Shown: positions 50,393 through 62,323 of the stretch, piece after piece
How positions within the stretch are numbered: position 1 is the first letter of the stretch
How the letters are laid out: the number at the start of each line of letters is the position of its first letter
Assembly: GCF_003073045.1 (NCBI RefSeq)
Contig: NC_037593.1
Span: 9,477,525 to 9,541,524 of the forward strand
DNA length: 64,000 bases
Direction of reading: 5' to 3'
Source: Pomacea canaliculata
Lineage: Eukaryota > Mollusca > Gastropoda > Architaenioglossa > Ampullariidae
Notes under the pieces: model-generated
Seen by the model: only the letters and a program-made list of their open reading frames with translations
Database searches by the model: none
What the model was told of the DNA's origin: nothing
Position numbers and translations under genes: made by a program

Positions 50393-53300
50393 AACCACTA
50401 TGCTTACCTTTTTACTCCAGACTCATCTTCGCTCTGGGGACACTGATGATGACTTTCACAAGCGCTGGTGAGTTGTGTTTTTTTTTCTCCCCGTCGTTCC
50501 CAAAGACATCGCCAGACTAGAAGGGGGAGGATAATACAAAACAAAAGATACGAGTGTTTACACTGCCTTGAGGGCCACGCGCGTGCCAGGGTATCGTACG
50601 CTGCACCATGGCACCCGCAAGACAGAGTGGAGGCACCACACTCCTGTAGTTTCCTTTATCGTCTGGAGTCTCGCTCCATTCTGCTAAAATTCGGATCACA
50701 CACGCACATACACATTAAGACGCTGTGTATACAACATTTAAGGTTCTTCTCAGTGTTTATCTTGTTTTTCCTAAAAGAAGAAAACTTTTTTTCTACATTT
50801 CTTGGCTTCGTATTTTGAATTTACAATTTTTTAAGGACACATATTCTTAGTAAATCTCACACGTATACAGGATTACTGTTTGACTGTATTGAACATGATG
50901 GTGGTAAATGTTTGACGGACACCTGTGTCACTTGCCAGGTTTCCCATGGCTGGTGGTGCCAGCCCTCACACTCACTGGTGTAGCGGGTGTGGCCGTCCTG
51001 TTGACCAATCTACAGATCGCCAACCTCTTCGGCTCCACCCGCCATCTTGTCATCGCCTTCTACTGTGGCGCATCCCTTTCATCTAGTGTCATCGCCTATT
51101 TGATGCAGGTAACGCTGGACATAGCCAGAACCTCGAGCCAATCAACCGCATAGCTTAGGGGACACTTAAGGTGCACTTACCCCGACCTAGTGTGTAAGAT
51201 GTGTTGTCTAGCCAGCAGTAATACTGTAAGGTGTACTCACGGCGACCAGTTATAGTAACTCAATAAGATAATGCACTTAGTTTTGTCTCTCTTTCAATTA
51301 GTCGCATTGGCCGGCCTCAGGCTTGGGTATAGTCAGGGGATGTGTCACACTATCTCCTCTCAGGAGCTCAGGTGAATTTCATTGACAAATCCTCTCAACA
51401 CTAGACGGGTAGTTGTGACGCAGTAACCTTATTTTGTTCAAATACTATTTAATTTTACCAGTCATAAGGAGGGCATGCTGGAAAGTAGCAGAGGTGAACT
51501 CGATTTTTTTCCAGTTAACTGCTAAAACGAGGCATGCTACTACAAAGTTTCCGGTTTAGTCAAATCCTCTCAACACTAGACGGGTAGTTGTGACGCAGTA
51601 ACCTTATTTTGTTCAAATACTATTTAATTTTACCAGTCATAAGGAGGGCATGCTGGAAAGTAGCAGAGGTGAACTCGATTTTTTTCCAGTTAACTGCTAA
51701 AACGAGGCATGCTACTACAAAGTTTCCGGTTTAGTCACATTCTTTGTTACGGCTCGCCGAGACTGACAACGGAGATCTTGGCAAGAGGCTAAGCGTTGGT
51801 CTCGGCAGACAGCAGTCCACCTATACACAAGTCCATGGTCGGATCGTCTCTCATTGCTGTTTACTCGTGATGAGTGGGTCTACAAGAGCGTGGGGACCGT
51901 TTGTTACAGCTGTCGCACTCGGAGGGTGTGAACGTGCAGACGTCCTTCATGTTTCTGACCATTGGTCTGGTGCCCATGCTGGTGTCCACCGTGGCCTTCC
52001 TGCCCAAGACGCGCGTGCCATGGCCGCTGCCCGTGGACTACGGCAAGCGACGACATCAGTCCCTGGACGAGAACTTGCTGCGCAAACAGAGGGCCTGGCA
52101 GCGCCGCCTGTCGGGTAAAGATGCACAACTACTGTAGCTGGTGTCTTATTATATTATTATTAGTATTAATATTTTGTTACTTCTTTTAGACATGTGTTGC
52201 TTATCTTTAAGCTTACATTTGTATGATGATGGAAGCTGTCTCTACCCTCCCTCCCACGTGACAGCTGGGTTTCTGTGCAGAGGCCGGTGCGGTGAAGCTT
52301 CGGCGCCCATCCTCCCGCTTCTGGCCCACGACGAGGCAACGATTGTTTGTGGGTACGGTCACGTGGCACGCTGTCCACGCGCTGCACGTGGCCGTCATGG
52401 AAACGCGCCTGGTCGATCTGGGTCACTGGTCACATTCAGGGTATTCAGGTAAGTAGCTGAAAGGAAAACACACACGCACACACACACTCTTCTTTGACAC
52501 ACGTTTATATCTAGAAATTGAAGGTTAAGTCACGTGGACTATAAGCGCCGAAGTGAAAACAAACTAGAGGAGGAGGAGGAGGAGGAGGAGGAGGCCTGAA
52601 CTAAGTAATGGAAATCTAAATCCATTTCAGGCATGTTTAAGCAATTATTATTAAATTCTTATCAATAGATATACTGGGCGATTGCTTTTCCCAAAAAAAC
52701 TTTCAAGATACATGTACTTTGCGTCGATTTAATGTTGAGACATACGGAGGAGGTCGAAGCCAAGACAGGTTATGCAGTAGAATCACTGACCTCTACCAGT
52801 GACATCTTTTGTAACGACTGTGACCTAGATCTGCAGCAGTTCGGGTGGCTGCAGCTGCTGGGTGTGGTGCTGGCGCCGCTTCCGGGTCTGCTCCTGGACA
52901 AGAGAGGCTCCCGACAACCAGGTGAGACGGGTGTGGGAGGAACCAGGTGTAGGTGGTACATGTACTTTTAAATACTAGTAATACTTCGTAAAAGTCCATT
53001 GCCAGTTCTTACTGTAGCCGTGCACTCTATTTATGTTAGAATTTCATTTGATAGCAAGTTTATACCAAACCAAATATAAAAGGAGATCGCGCTCCTAAGC
53101 TCCGTCCGCCCCGAACTCATCTAAGGTGAAAAAAAAAAAAAGTTTTTGAGAAATGTAATAAAAATGTCGCCGGTCACCCGTTCGTGACAATATTTTCCCA
53201 CGAAGTTCTGACACATGCGATGACAGGTTAAGAAATAAAGTGTGTGTGTCTTTCTCTAGGTTAAACTGTGACCCTGCATGATGTTAGTTAAACTCTTTCC

Positions 53301-56300
53301 CCCAGCCCTTCTCTCTACCCCCACCCCTTCTCTCTCCTTTCTCCTTTTATCTCTACCCCCACCCCTTCTCTCTCTCCTTCTCTTTCCTATCCTATCCTCT
53401 CTACCTCTACCCCTTCTTCTCTCTCAACCACACCCCTTCTCTCTCCTTCTCTTTCCTGCTCTCTCCTTCTCTCTACCTCCCACCTTTCTCTCTTTTCTCT
53501 CTCTCCCTCCCCTTCTTTCTCTCTCTGCTGCTTTCGATCGCTAGCTGGCGCTGTATGTGGCACTTGGAGCACTCCACGGAAACCTCTGGCCACATCTGGG
53601 CTTCTTTATGCTGCTGAGATCGAATTACCCTTTTGTTAGACAAGGAGTAGCCGCCAAAGACCTTAGCCCTAGGGAGACTCCGCCGTCTGTAGGCTAGCAC
53701 GTTCAACATCGGAGCAGAATATCGGTTGTGGCGGCAAAAAAACGACCATTCCCCAGTCCAGCAGAAATGGATACCTCTTAGCGTGGGAGGTAAAGGCGAC
53801 AAAAGATAGATGGACTCCATCCTTCACATGTTGTGCACTAGCCACGGTGAACCATTTCGTTCACTGCCTCGTGTGATCCACTAGGCCAGGGGATTCGTCA
53901 ATCACATCCCTAATTTTAATTTAAACTTTCTAGCCGTTCACGCGTAGACAGACAGGTGGGTAACTAAGCAAAGGGTGTTGGGAAAATTTATTTTTGGAAT
54001 CAAATACTTTCCAGCAAAAGTGAGCTTTGATATGATTATGATGTTTGATGTTATGGGGAGTGGGTTTTTTTTTAGGTGTTTTGTTTCCCTCTGCATGTTG
54101 TCTAACCCAAAATATTGTTGTGTAGAAAGAACAAAGACCCTATTTGGGGGCTGAGATACTGTAATGTTTACAGTGTTTCATTGGGTATGGTCGCATTAAT
54201 AGAATACACGAAATTATCACATCATTAACATTTATTAACAATTCTTTATACTAAAAGCTTTGTCATACAATATTTTATGTATCTGTATTGGTCCGCGTGT
54301 GTGCGTGCACACGAGAGCGTATGCGTGACTGCTTGTGCCAAGTTGAATCGTCTTTAAAGGACTAGTGGGGTGTAATATTATTTCTAATGATTGGGTAAAG
54401 CACGGTGCAATATTACTCCCTCTTACCTCTTCGAGATTTACTCGCACAAACATCATTAAACACAGAAAGAGGCCAGAATAGTGATGTCATGCCTGCACAC
54501 ACGTGCATCCAGTTCTCCCATTGGATGAGGCCTTGTACAATCCTGACGTATGTGTTGTCGACTTTTTTCAAGGGACAAATCATCTTGCACTTAGCTTTAT
54601 TCAATCATTAGTTAAACAAATACAACTCACTAGTCCTTTAAGTTGGAGAGTTTCTCTTTAGAGACAAAACACTCCTAACTCCTTGCAGACATACCACTGG
54701 GCACTCAGCAGATGCAGAACGTTGTGCCGGCCATCTTGGTGACGTCACTACTAGCTGCTCTGGAGCTGGTGTCATCCATTCCAGCAGTTGTGTCCAGCCC
54801 GCTGCTCTCCTTCTTCTTTCACATCTCTCACAGGGTGTTCCACCTCACCACCAGCTACGCAGTTCTTATGCACATGTGAGTGTTGTGAGTGTATTTCGAT
54901 GTGCGTGTGTGTGAGAGAGAGAGAATCAGTCTTGCTCCGTCAGGGTCCGCATTATGTCAGTAGCACCTCTAGACAGACCCAAAATCAGCCTGTGCTATAA
55001 AGGTTTACAAAAGCGGAATTTATTTTTCTTCGACTCGCATGATTTTCAGTACAAGGTAGAATTTCCAAAGATAAGAATGAAGTATAACCCACTACTCTTC
55101 GCGACAGACAAACTTGCAATCACCACAGTACATACAGAGAGAAGAGAGAGAAAAAGAGAGATAGAGATCATCATCAGACATGCCCAGTAATATCTTGTTT
55201 GAGCTCAACCCAGTCTTCTGAAAATAATATACACTCTAGTACACCTTTAATAATAAAAAAGATGTCCAGGTCTTATACCTTAAAAAACTTTTTTCCACAC
55301 ATTCATGCGAGCTCTCACCACGCCTGCTGTCAGTCAAATACGAATGGAACAAAATAGAGAGACAAGAAGTCAAGGGAATAGTCATCGATCGCACATTTGC
55401 ATGGCGTCCAGTCAGGAAGGGATTTTTATTGTAAATTTTAGCTGTGGACACGAGAATGGCTGGCGAAAGTAGGCCGTGAATCAAGCGCTTGCAGTCGCAT
55501 AAATATTGTCTGACGTCATGACAGAAGCTCGTTATCAGCCTCCCATCTGTTAAAAACTCGCCACACCTTATCTCTCCAGCGTTTGATGAAGTGGACATCA
55601 GGCCAGCGCTCAAAGACGAACACACTGTACACTGCGAGAGAATCTATTTTTGTTTTTTGCTTACATTTTTCATCAGTCCGCGAGGGATTTTTTGTCAATA
55701 AAACATCGATTTAAAAGCTTACCCGAATGCGACATTTTTTGAATAAGTGGGCTTAATTGATTAAGATATTGATTTTCAAAATCTGAACGAAAATCTTTGT
55801 TAGGTGTGAGAGTTTTTTGTGAACAAGACATCTCTGTCTAATGTTATTTAAAGTTTCTATAAAACAAATAATTAGAAACTTCTGCCGATAACATCGCAGT
55901 TTTCGATTGTGTTTTGGAAAGAGTTTCACATCGTATTAGCACTTGCTTGAAACTCTCGCAGTTTTTGATATCAACAGTTAGAAAGTTATAAATTAAAACA
56001 GTTAATGTGTGCTTTTTTTTAAAGAAAATATTAGCAAATCACAATGTAGTTTTGCAGCTACTAATTATTGTTTTGTTAGTGTTCAGCCCCTGGTGATCTT
56101 TATGTTTTATTCGGATTAGTCTTTAAAGAAATTGAATAACACTGTTAATTGAGATTATTTTTAAGGATTGAATATTTATGTGCTAATCTTTTATTTTTTA
56201 TTTTTTTGTAGGCACTTTCCTCAAGAACACCTGGGCAAGTATGTGGGGCTGATGCTGACATGGACCGCAATTTTAGGAACGACTCAATTTCCAATCAGAG

Positions 56301-56935
56301 TTTTTCTGCACCAGCAGCAACTCACCATTGTCCCACCAGTAAGTTTGAACTCTGACCTGTATCACGACATCTTTGACTAGTGAACATGCTGGTCCATTGG
56401 CACTGGTCATTGAGGGAGCAACTGGTTTGGCGAGACTAGCGAGTTAGGTCTGTCTTGGGTGATGGTGAGCAGGTCCTGCATGAAACGACAGTAGGTTCAC
56501 AAACCATATACTCTTTATCTCGCTAACCCGAAACATCTGTGTCCGATGGATGCTGGCGAGATACCAAGCTGTGTGTTAGTTTTATACTGAGTATAGCATT
56601 ACATTATTGTTCTTATGTATCAATACTCTTATCTCTATGGATTACTATTTCTAATTGTGTTTAAAAAATTATTAGTTTTATTTTAATAGTTTATATTAGA
56701 GTTTATTCTAGTTTATTTTATCTTTGTGGACATACCAGCTGATTATCCCTTAGGCTGCCATAAGGTGCCAGGTTCATGCATTGCTGTGGTTTGTCGACAG
56801 GTTCACATCGCACTGCTCGTGCAGAGCCTGCTGACGATGGTGCACGCGCTCAACGTCTGGAACTGTTGTCGACGTCGTCTCATCCGTGATCAGCCTACCC
56901 ACGACAACTCACAGCGCTCCATGCTGCATGCCTAG
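48994..56935 (+). CDS. SLC43: SLC43-like major-facilitator transporter with enlarged first loop
   Basis: Plasma-membrane transporter of the SLC43 family, whose vertebrate members carry large neutral amino acids or purine bases. Nine coding exons: 48994-49796, 50421-50467, 50939-51108, 51910-52114, 52281-52448, 52769-52921, 54689-54875, 56212-56338, 56801-56935. All phases agree, giving 664 residues, against roughly 490-570 in the family. The N-terminus LLECVFFSGVVLGWSWL matches SLC43 TM1. NATNIT gives N-glycosylation sites in the first loop. MFS motif A occurs after TM2 (GAFMDKYGTTRTRLL) and again in the second half (GLLLDKRGSR). A long cytoplasmic loop follows TM6, and the C-terminus is a short hydrophilic tail. 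The extra length is mainly a Thr/Ser/Pro-rich insertion between TM1 and TM2 (about residues 60-225) built on a 14-residue repeat. The exon 6 acceptor is weak; 52760, 52769 and 52778 all keep frame. The substrate cannot be inferred. Confidence 0.88.
49258..49509 (+). repeat. In-frame 42-bp minisatellite in the SLC43 loop
   Basis: Six tandem 14-residue units, of the type LLAHPSSTYEPTST, occupy residues 89-172. The first three are closely alike and the later three progressively diverge (for example LLTRPSQTFKPTAA, LFSQPLLTQEPTST). Every unit is 42 bp, so frame is kept. The composition suggests an O-glycosylated, mucin-like spacer outside the cell; that is inference. Confidence 0.9.
50336..50392. 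repeat. (GTT)n microsatellite, about 19 copies
   Basis: A pure trinucleotide run, preceded by a short GAT run, in the first coding intron of the SLC43-like gene, about 30 bases upstream of the exon 2 acceptor. Poly-Val and poly-Asn reading frames over it are artefacts. Confidence 0.95.
51386..51735. repeat. Perfect 175-bp tandem duplication
   Basis: CAAATCCTCTCAACACTAGA starts at 51386 and again at 51561, and the two 175-bp units appear identical to their ends at GGTTTAGT. The copies include the start of dispersed repeat C. Identity implies a recent duplication or an assembly artefact. It lies in the third SLC43 intron, between coding exons 3 and 4. Confidence 0.88.
51680..51840 (+). repeat. 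Dispersed repeat C, copy 3
   Basis: TTTTTTTCCAGTTAACTGCT, TTTCCGGTTTAG, GGCTCGCCGAGACTGACAAC, GGTCTCGGCAGACAGCAGTC and CACCTATACACAAGTCC follow in the same order as copies 1 and 2. The 5' part is also present in the tandem duplicate just upstream. It ends about 70 bases before SLC43 coding exon 4. Confidence 0.82.
52922..54688 (+). other. SLC43 intron with CT-rich low-complexity tract and SINE
   Basis: From about 53290 to 53530 the plus strand is almost all pyrimidine (CTCTCCTTCTCTCT with CCCCACCCC patches), a simple repeat able to form triplex DNA. A family B SINE follows at 53685-53895. No coding exon is supported; the apparent Pro/Leu/Ser-rich frame comes from the simple repeat. Confidence 0.75.
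53685..53895 (+). repeat. SINE family B copy
   Basis: Contains GTCCAGCAGAAATGGATACC, GGTAAAGGCGAC, TGGACTCCATCCTTCACATG, CTAGCCACGGTGAACCATTT and TGATCCACTAGGCCAGG. Several of these match the piece at 35180-35330 in the same order. It is the best example of the family's 3' half in this window. Confidence 0.62.
54876..56211 (+). other. SLC43 intron, no further feature
   Basis: Runs from the GTGAGT donor after CACAT to the TTTTTTTGTAG acceptor at 56211. Apart from short GT/GA-rich runs near 54900 and 55140, I see no repeat, gene or motif to report. Confidence 0.7.
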
Positions 56936-58145
56936 GTGCCCACCCCAACCCTCACACCCCCCGTTATGTCACGACATCCATTCTGCGACAGTTTTGTCGT
57001 CTCGACTATATGTACAAATGTACATGTCTAAGATAACCTCTGACTCAGGTCACGTGATCCCACGTCCCTGCTCTAGCGCGAGAGAACAGACAAGTTCAGT
57101 TTTCGTCTGTCTCTGAGTTACAGCGGATCTAACGGCGACCGAATTCTGGAAGTACATATTTCTCTTTCTGGGTCTTTAATTTGTCTTCTTTAATTTGGTT
57201 GAAAATGTGTCTAAAATCCAGTGTAAAATTAGAGAGATACATTGCCGTGCCTGCATATACACAAACGAGCGTGTCTGAGACCTCACGCTAGGTGCTTGAC
57301 CTCTTTGGGATGCCTGACCTTGAGAGAAAACGAGAAAATAATTAACTGTTTATCGATAAACAATCTCTTGCTGAAACAAAAGCCCAGATCGGCACTGTAC
57401 ACAAACATACTCGATCTTACACCCGGAAATGCGACCGCGGCTTTCTACCCAAAGAAAACGCGTTTAACTGGGATTACACAGCGGCCCAAACCTGTAGTGA
57501 ACGGGTGAGACCGAATTCGTATCGATATGTTAACTTACAGGCCGGTCAAGCCGATCTCATGTGTCCCCTCACGCGAGCAGAACCCTGGGGAGGCTGGCAC
57601 TGTGTTGCCAAGAAGCCAGGAGGATGGACCTGCTCAAGGCACCCGGCGGCTGGCCGACTGATGATTTCTGCGAGTTTGGAACTGCAGTGCAAGCTCTGAT
57701 CATTTAGTTTGTCTTTTTGTATTTTCACCTTTCTTTGCTTCTTCAGCTAGCAGTTCATTTTCCTCTGTCGTCTTCTTTCGCTTACTTGTGCTGATCTGGT
57801 TTTCCGCTTGGCATGAAGATGTTCCAAACGTGTTAAAAATTTGGATGACACTTTATGTATTATCTATCTATAAAGGTTGTGTGTGTGTGCGCGCGAGCGT
57901 GTGTGTGTGTAACACAATGCCCAATGTTTGTAAAGAAACGTGTGGGAAAGTAGTTCTGAGTGTAAGAAAGATTGTATTGACAAATGAATACATTGATGTG
58001 TTTGCCAAATGACATTTCTTGTAACCAGTCTATTTATTGCTGTACATTACCGCTATCGAGCGACTGCTGTCTTGCAGTTATTCACATGTGTATGAACTTA
58101 CACAATCCATGGGATTTTAATTCATGTAACCGAAAATAAAATTGT
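56936..58145 (+). terminator. 3' UTR of the SLC43-like gene with poly(A) signal
   Basis: Follows the TAG at 56933-56935. The first clear AATAAA is at 58135-58140, so a 3' UTR of about 1.2 kb is likely. A GT/GC dinucleotide run lies near 57880-57910. The open frames here (for example 57242-57508) show no motif. Confidence 0.5.
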
Positions 58146-58949
58146 TCGGCGTGATTTCTAGTTCGAAAATTATTTACAGATAATCATCTGTTTCACCAAC
58201 AAACATCTGTCTTTCCATTTCCACCTATTTAAAAGCATACATGTATATGCATTAATGCCACGATTGATACTGTTCAAAATTGTGTTGTTATTGTTGTTGT
58301 TGCACATGATACCTTGACTAAGTTAACAGGATTAACAACGTTAATAATGAACCAGTAGGATACTTTTTCAACCACTAGTGAGAATCTGTTTTAATGACTA
58401 GGTCATCATTACTATCTGACCATGACATCATTACTACTGAACAAAATATGACCGTGACAGGATATTTCACAAAATACAAGATTTACAAGATATTCGCATA
58501 TTTGATCGTGGGACTGTTATTTAATCTCACTTTGTTTGGAGAAGCTCGCCAGTCAGCCAGAAACAAACATCAGTTGATTTATTTTGCACTCGAACAACGG
58601 TCACATGACACTCTGAGGCTGGAAGGTTTTACTGGTCCTTGTCGAATCGACAGAAATCCAAACAAAACTGGAAAGAGGAGAAGCGATGTTATCTGCGTCG
58701 GTGTCAGGTCGCTGGTGATGACATTACTGTTCGCAAACAGGTGTGTACTAAAAGCATTTGACTTTTTCTCAGTCTTCCTACAGCTTTTCCAACTCCCTCG
58801 AGAATTTATAAACTTTTTTTGTAAATCTTGTATACATTCCACCCGATGCAAAACTACAGAAGAGCCGCCGAGATTGTCGGCGATGCCGCACACCAACAAG
58901 AGACTTTCTCCTCTTGGCGATGTCAGTGATGCTCAGCTGAAATGCCATA

Positions 58950-59445
58950 GAGAGTAATGAGTCTATGAATGAGAGTAGTGTAGTCTATAGTATCTAAGGC
59001 AGCAAACATGTCTAACATGGTGAGGTCATGTGAGATGTGAGATGTCACCTCTATCCAGAGCAGACAAAATGTCGTTTGTCACCTTAAGCAGGGCAGTTTC
59101 GGTGAAAATGGTGATAAGCTGACTGTGATGGAGAAATTAAATTTTCAGAGTTTTGATAGAAGTTGCTTGAGAACTACTTTCTCAAGGATTTTGGAAAGAA
59201 ATGGCAAGTTTAAGACCGGGTGGTAATTGTTCAGCACGTTGATGTCAAAGGTGTTTTTTTTAAAACAGCAGTTTCACTAAGGCTGTTTTGAAGGAAGATG
59301 GGAAGATGCCAGAGAACAAGCTATCATTTACTATGTCTGTGAGGACAGGGAGTAGGATGTCAAGACAAACTACCAGTAATGGGGTGGGAACTGGGTGCAG
59401 TGGACCAGTTGTGGGTTTTGACTGGAGTATGGTGGTCCTAAGCAT
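58950..59445 (-). mobile_element. Decayed LINE reverse transcriptase fragment
   Basis: The minus strand reads LHPVPTPLLVVCLDILLPVL, then TDIVNDSLFSGIFPSSFKTA (59260-59445), the conserved start of many animal LINE reverse transcriptases. It is followed, in shifted frames with stops, by TETALLKVTNDILSALDRGD near 59040-59110, matching the next conserved block. The remnant stops near 58950. It looks like a CR1/jockey-type element, but the clade cannot be fixed by eye. Confidence 0.82.
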
Positions 59446-59678
59446 TTAGCATCTGTTTATGTACAGTCAACAGAGACCTACACCACAACCTCTCAGCTCT
59501 GATTTTTTTCCCCCTCATTTCTTACCAACAATTGTTCCTGTTTTTACACCACCATCATTAGTTATCATCTTCACGTCAGTCTAATATCTCTCATCACAAT
59601 AACAACCTCAGTTGTCACTCATCACTCATTTCTAATAATAGTTCTGCTCATCATCCAGCGCTGCTCATCTCATGACTT

Positions 59679-61426
59679 TCAAATTTTGTGTGCTTGTTTC
59701 AACCGTTTTCTGGTTCCCTTTTCTCTCTTTTCCTTTTTTGAAAGCCGATAAAAGTCATCCATAAATGTCTTGCACTTGTGGTGGGCTCTGATCTTGAAAT
59801 AAATGTATATCACATCCTTAAGGACTTTCTCTTTTTTATTTTCTTGGGTGCACACTGAGTAGAGATGATCATAAAATTTTTTTGAAACTGTTGAAATAGA
59901 ACATTCATGGAGGTAGGCCTCAAAGGATATTTCTGAAGAAGAAAATCCACTGAACATTGCTCTAAAAGTCATTTCGAGTTCTGCAAACAAAAGTTCTATA
60001 TTTGGATGAAGTGTCACAAGCCCTCCTCTGTCTAGTAAAGATGTTAAGCTTAAAGTGCTTTCAGAACTGTTAGCTGAAAGTGACTCTAATATAGTCAAGA
60101 TTTCCTGTTTTTCCTCTTGGTCCTTAAATCTGTAAGTTTTTTTCTTGATTTTTTTGCAAAACTGCTCCTCCAATGTAATGAGTAATGTTCTTTTCTATAT
60201 CATTAAGTGATTGATTTCCTTTTTCTGTGTATTTGATTTCTGTCTTGAAAAATTTGTCAAAAACAGTACTAATCATAATATTCAAAGCTTCAAAACAGAG
60301 CCATGGTGAGACAGCTGAAGTGACCATCTCATTAAGTGACCGAAGGTTGTCTTGATCTTTCATTGCCATGTGGAATTTTGTCCACACTTTTTTCCTTGCT
60401 GTGTTTCTTGAAACAGGTCTTAGGCAGTTCAAAACATCTTTCCAGGAACTGCATTCGAGACACAAGTTCTTGTCCTAAGAAAATATACAGAGGATTTCTG
60501 TTTATACATGAGAATAGCGTGTGTCACAATTATACTTCAACACAAGCAACGGCTATTTTTAAATTACCTGAAATTGAACTGGTAAAGACACAAGTATTCA
60601 CCCCACACTTTGCCAGGACACATTCTGCCACTAAAAAGTATATTTTTTATGCAATGATATAATAAAAATAATAAAAAGTAGCACAGAAACTTACTGTCAA
60701 CACTCCAGCAAGCTTCATGTACCTCTGTAGGCATACAGTTATCAGCAATCAGTTTCTCACAGACTTGGTCTACCAAATCAATGTTCACCTGAACGTTTTT
60801 GAAACAAAAATTAACAAACTAAACAGGCCTAAGTCCCTTTACCAGGTGCAACATTCTATATACATCTTCCACAAAAATGCAAATTAAAAGATAAATAAGT
60901 AATGATTCTACTTCAGACATTTGGAAAAAAAACTGCATGCAATCACACAGAAAATGATACAAATATTCGAACGTGCGTCGGAATATTTAACAGACTTAGC
61001 TTTTTTTGTGCACTTACTTTGATATTTTTGTCATGTGGTATCTTTCCACAAACATCATTCTCAAAATCAACGAATAGATCTTCTTCCACATCCTGCGATA
61101 GAAATAGATTAAATATGAGAACAAAATCAACACAAAGCATTGTTCCCTAGAAACAGCGATTTAAAAAAAAAATTATAACAGTTATCAGAATGCTGGCTTT
61201 TTAACTACACTGTACTACCATAATCGGTGGTTACTGTACTGTTGTAAACAGCATCGTACTAAATCCTTCATATACTTAATCGGTTTCCTATCACGCACAA
61301 AATTATTAAATCAACCTTTTTCTTTCAAGAATAGAAGAAGAAGAAGCATAGTCTAAATATTTTACAAAAACTCTTTCATTTATAAGACTTCAGTTATACC
61401 TGCAAAATCTGGTCAAGACTGTCCAT
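59679..61426 (-). CDS. Multi-exon gene of possible transposase ancestry, frame disturbed
   Basis: Minus-strand exons: 61400-61426 (MDSLDQILQ), 61018-61092, 60695-60788, and a long last exon from 60474 to the stop at 59679. The first three join in phase. The last exon carries two overlapping frames: one with VTSAVSPWLCFEALNIMI and HYIGGAVLQK (stop at 60124), then one with FRFKDQEEK-like sequence, LLDRGGLV, LELLF-like helices and FKIRAHHKCKTF. The step between them falls at two T7 runs (60137-60143 and 60149-60155; A7 in the coding sense). The order of a G-G-A-V segment, a GGL block and a basic C-terminus recalls P-element/THAP9-like and related repeat families, but I am not sure. The consensus donor after exon 3 is phase 1, which does not suit exon 4's best frame; a phase-0 donor (GAG then GTACAT, near 60720) would. 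It may be a pseudogene or carry a homopolymer error. Confidence 0.5.
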
Positions 61427-61505
61427 CGTATTTTGTGCACCGCTTTTCCCGAGCAGACGATAACGGGGCTTCGCAACAAGCACACTGTTGGCGCGCGCTG
61501 GGAGA

Positions 61506-61526
61506 TAACCCTAACCCTAACCCTAC
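61506..61526. repeat. Short interstitial telomere-type repeat
   Basis: Three tandem CCCTAA units, the complement of TTAGGG, the telomere repeat of molluscs and vertebrates. It lies about 80 bp upstream of the minus-strand gene's ATG. Three units is too few to be a telomere relic with certainty. Confidence 0.7.
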
Positions 61527-61999
61527 AGATCTCTGGTACACGCTTTATAAACAAATATAAACATAAGAAAAACTGTTATTGCCTCTTAGTTTAAAAGATT
61601 ATTTAGACAAACAACACAACAGTCCATCCTTTCTTGAAATATTTTATGATAAAATTTATATGTATAGTTCCTAGACGAGATGTTGATTAGCAACATTGCA
61701 AACGTCATCATTATCGGAGTACCTCCCCAAGTGCTCTACTTCCGCCGGATGTTATGGAAGTGTACGGTGCACAGACTTGGGTATGGTGTTTACATCTGAA
61801 CTAGGGAGATTCGTCTATCCGAGAAAACAGTATTTTATTTCCAGTATTATCACGCAGGGCAATGAAATTGTAGTCTCTTGAAAGAAAATGAGCATGAAGT
61901 AGGAAATTTTGGTGCGTTAGACTGAAGTAGATATAAAAAGTGAACCAAAAGGTAAATCTTATATCTACTCCTATTTTGTATCATTACACACTGACACAG

Positions 62000-62323
62000 T
62001 CAACTCCCTAGTCTAATGCAAAAGCTGGTACATATTAACAGAGAAACACATGCATTACCATGTTGGCACGCAACGTAAGGAACTTTATCTGCTAGGCATA
62101 ACTTTAACCGACGCAAACCCAAATTATGCCTTTCGGTTTCACTCAGTTCATTAAAGAGTTTATTATCGGCACACAACCTTCTGGTTAATCTGCTCAGCTC
62201 ATTTTCTCTGTTCATTGAGGTCGTAGCGAACGCTTCTGTTAAAGCACTGAAACATGGCATCGCGCGAGCCATCAGAGTAACACATTTATACCTGACCCTC
62301 ACCTGTCTACCTTGTAAGCGCAT
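62000..62323 (-). CDS. Possible small protein, divergent to DGCR8
   Basis: The open frame has ATG starts at 62323 and 62272 and a stop at 62000, giving 107 or 90 residues. The start MARAMPCFSALTEAFATTSM is basic and amphipathic, like a mitochondrial targeting peptide. It is followed by a charged helical stretch with LSRLTRRLCADNKLFNEL and RHNLGLRRLKLCLADKV. A GTAATG after the Cys-Gln-His stretch could be a splice donor, so this could be a first exon. I do not recognise it. Its place about 200 bases from the DGCR8 start favours a real divergent transcript; a chance ORF is equally possible. Confidence 0.3.
   Translation of the reverse strand: MRLQGRQVRVRYKCVTLMARAMPCFSALTEAFATTSMNRENELSRLTRRLCADNKLFNELSETERHNLGLRRLKLCLADKVPYVACQHGNACVSLLICTSFCIRLGS

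Noticed and set aside
50201..50446. Poly-Asn and poly-Val frames
   Set aside because: Translations of a GTT microsatellite.
53278..53544. Leu/Ser/Pro-rich 88-residue frame
   Set aside because: Translation of the CT-rich simple repeat in an SLC43 intron.
58394..58957. 187-residue plus-strand frame with a hydrophobic stretch
   Set aside because: No recognisable domain; it ends where a LINE remnant begins, and the opposite strand is also partly open, so it looks like chance.
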